Shown in pieces: positions 62,638-64,000 of a DNA stretch of 64,000 nucleotides. The notes beneath the pieces were generated by a model, which did not search any database, was not told where the DNA came from, and was given only the letters and a program-made list of their open reading frames with translations. Numbering within the stretch: the first letter of the stretch is position 1; each line of letters begins with the position of its first letter. The stretch is from JADKAV01 sp037046735 (GTDB taxonomy: Bacteria; Actinomycetota; Actinomycetes; S36-B12; UBA10799): positions 1 to 64,000 of the forward strand of contig JBAOHC010000001.1 of the NCBI GenBank assembly GCA_037046735.1, given 5' to 3'. Both the position numbers and the translations under genes were made by a program.

Positions 62638-63729
62638 TCAAATGGAACGCTCGACCAGGGAATCATCGGTCGGCGACGCTCCGGACGATCTGCGCCTATT
62701 CCTCAACAGGGAGGACACAAACGCCAACAAAATGAAGCCGATGCCAATCAAGCCTGTGACCACTTCGGGGATCTCATATCTGATGGAGAAGAGAAGCAGA
62801 GCAGCCAAGGCGCCGATGGCATAGTGCGCACCATGTTCCAGGAAGACGTACTCAGCCAACGTCCCGCGACGAACGAGGAAGACCGTCAGAGAACGTATGT
62901 ACATAGCGCCTATGCCAAGTCCTGCGGCGATCACGAAGATGTTGGACGTGATCGCAAAGGCACCGATCACCCCGTCGAAACTGAAGGAAGCGTCCAACAG
63001 CTCCAGGTACATGAACAAGAAGAAGGCCGCTTTGCCTGTTGCCACTGCACCGTCTGCAGCACTGGCAGGCCCCGCGATTCCTGCCAACGAGTCATCGTCT
63101 TCGTCTGCGCCGCCCTCGAAGAACAACGCGAGTCCATTGACGATGAGGTACGTGATGAGTCCTAGCGCGCCCGCGATCATCACAGTTGACGAGTCATCCC
63201 CAGCCAGCCAGGTCGCTGAAGCGACAAGAGCGCATAGCGCCACCACGACGGACAGCGCCTCTACACCGGCGACACGGGCCAGCGGACGCTCGATCACTGC
63301 GATCCAACGAATCTCACGATCCTCCAGCATGAAATCGAGGAAGATCATAAGCAAGAACATGCCCCCGAAGGAGGCAATGGCGGGATGTGCAGCAGTGAGT
63401 TCCGCCGCATAGGTGTCCGGATCGTTGATGGCAAGATCGATGACTTCAACGGGCCCCAGACCGGCCGTGACCGCCACAATCGCCAAGGGAAACACGAGCC
63501 GCATCCCAAAAACTGCGATCACGATTCCCACGGTCAGGAAGATCTTCTGCCACCAAGGGCTCATGCGCTCCAGGACCGTGGCATTGACAACTGCGTTGTC
63601 AAATGAGAGCGAAATCTCAAGTATCCCAAGAATCGCCACGATGATCAGGACTTCAGGCCCGCCAAGCCACAGTGCCGCAGCCAACACGGCCACGGTCACA
63701 CCAACTGACCAGCCAAAAATTCTAACCAT
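62638..63729 (-). CDS. TerC-superfamily membrane protein (DUF475)
   Basis: A 363-residue integral membrane protein with about nine hydrophobic segments. Two conserved acidic motifs, LEISLSFDNAVVNA near 38-50 and LLDASFSFDGVIGAFAITSN in the second half, mark the TerC/Alx superfamily; the length and second motif fit the DUF475 branch. Such proteins are tied to metal (manganese) homeostasis and anchor ter complexes to the membrane. It lies between the two TerD genes, which supports its role in this system. Confidence 0.88.
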   Translation of the reverse strand: MVRIFGWSVGVTVAVLAAALWLGGPEVLIIVAILGILEISLSFDNAVVNATVLERMSPWWQKIFLTVGIVIAVFGMRLVFPLAIVAVTAGLGPVEVIDLAINDPDTYAAELTAAHPAIASFGGMFLLMIFLDFMLEDREIRWIAVIERPLARVAGVEALSVVVALCALVASATWLAGDDSSTVMIAGALGLITYLIVNGLALFFEGGADEDDDSLAGIAGPASAADGAVATGKAAFFLFMYLELLDASFSFDGVIGAFAITSNIFVIAAGLGIGAMYIRSLTVFLVRRGTLAEYVFLEHGAHYAIGALAALLLFSIRYEIPEVVTGLIGIGFILLAFVSSLLRNRRRSSGASPTDDSLVERSI

Positions 63730-63764
63730 GCCACACCCCCAACGATTGGACTTAGTCAGCGCCT

Positions 63765-64000
63765 TCAGACATTCACACCGTAGTCCTGCGCGATGCCGAG
63801 CAGCCCAGTGACATACCCCTGACCCATCGCACGGAACTTCCAGTCACCATATTGTGACGGTACAACTCCCCGATCATCATCGCGGTCTCGACTGAGAAGT
63901 TCTCGGTCGGGTCGTACCGCACTACTTCGGCTCCGTCCGCCTGGTCAACCACTCGGATGAAGGCGTTGCTTACTTGGCCGAAGTTCTGCTTGCGCGCGTC
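63765..64000 (-). CDS. TerD-family protein, partial, with an apparent frameshift
   Basis: The C-terminal part of a second TerD protein entering from the right edge. FGQVSNAFIRVVDQADGAEV and RYDPTENFSVETAMMIGELY end at RHN; then a one-base loss near 63868 shifts to the frame reading GDWKFRAMGQGYVTGLLGIA and QDYGVNV before the stop at 63765. Those last residues are the characteristic TerD/TerE C-terminus. The gene lies 35 nt upstream of the TerC-like gene and may begin the operon beyond the window. Confidence 0.75.

Overview
The window comes from a high-GC actinomycete (Actinomycetota). The evidence is the GC-rich third-position codon use, the frequent GTG starts, the long stop-to-start overlapping gene strings (ATGA/GTGA), the roughly 570-residue actinobacterial type of LeuA, a 528-residue SerA with a C-terminal ACT domain, a fused oleBC gene as in Micrococcus, and a DUF3516-type helicase. 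I cannot name a genus from the sequence alone.

Bases 1-37,500 look like chromosomal backbone. The left edge carries a B12-binding-domain protein translationally coupled to a 1,499-residue CheB-CheR-PAS-GGDEF-EAL signalling protein. Branched-chain amino acid synthesis dominates the next 28 kb: cimA, ilvE, leuB, leuA, ilvC, ilvN, ilvB and ilvD are all present, only leuCD being absent from the usual set, with serA alongside. Three of these units start with a short leader-peptide gene whose codons match the product: Ile codons before cimA, Leu codons before leuA, and Ile-Leu-Val codons before ilvB. cimA and ilvB have intrinsic terminators before the gene (transcription attenuation). leuA has none, but its leader Leu codons are perfectly complementary to the leuA ribosome-binding site, which suggests control of translation. 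Two tandem arrays and one isolated copy of a 37-bp TGTCAG...CTGACA repeat sit between these genes. Downstream are ilvD-glnB, membrane proteins, and an oleA-oleBC-oleD cluster for long-chain olefin synthesis coupled to a DEAD/DEAH helicase. Five single-base insertions break otherwise intact genes between 29.8 and 37.0 kb.

A tRNA-Arg(TCT) at 37,450 marks the change to accessory DNA. From 37.8 to 51.9 kb there is a frameshifted membrane-protein gene and a graveyard of insertion sequences: IS1634 remnant, IS256, IS21 remnant, two IS3-like elements, a two-tyrosine-recombinase element, IS1380 split by an IS481-type element, and an IS5 copy. Two insertions can be resolved to the base by their target duplications.

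From 50.7 to 64 kb, on the minus strand and visibly less GC-rich, lies a ter-type stress system. It comprises two TerD proteins, a TerC/DUF475 membrane protein, a biosynthetic block (HpcH-like C-C lyase, PRTase-TRSP, StiP-PELOTA, HAD phosphatase), and a phosphorylation block (three vWA/TerY proteins, a PP2C phosphatase, a Ser/Thr kinase), with a small zinc-ribbon protein separated from the kinase by the IS5. The family is known from comparative genomics. Its metabolite and trigger are not established, and it is the most interesting accessory system here. The ATP-grasp enzymes usual in such clusters are not in the window and may lie beyond the right edge.
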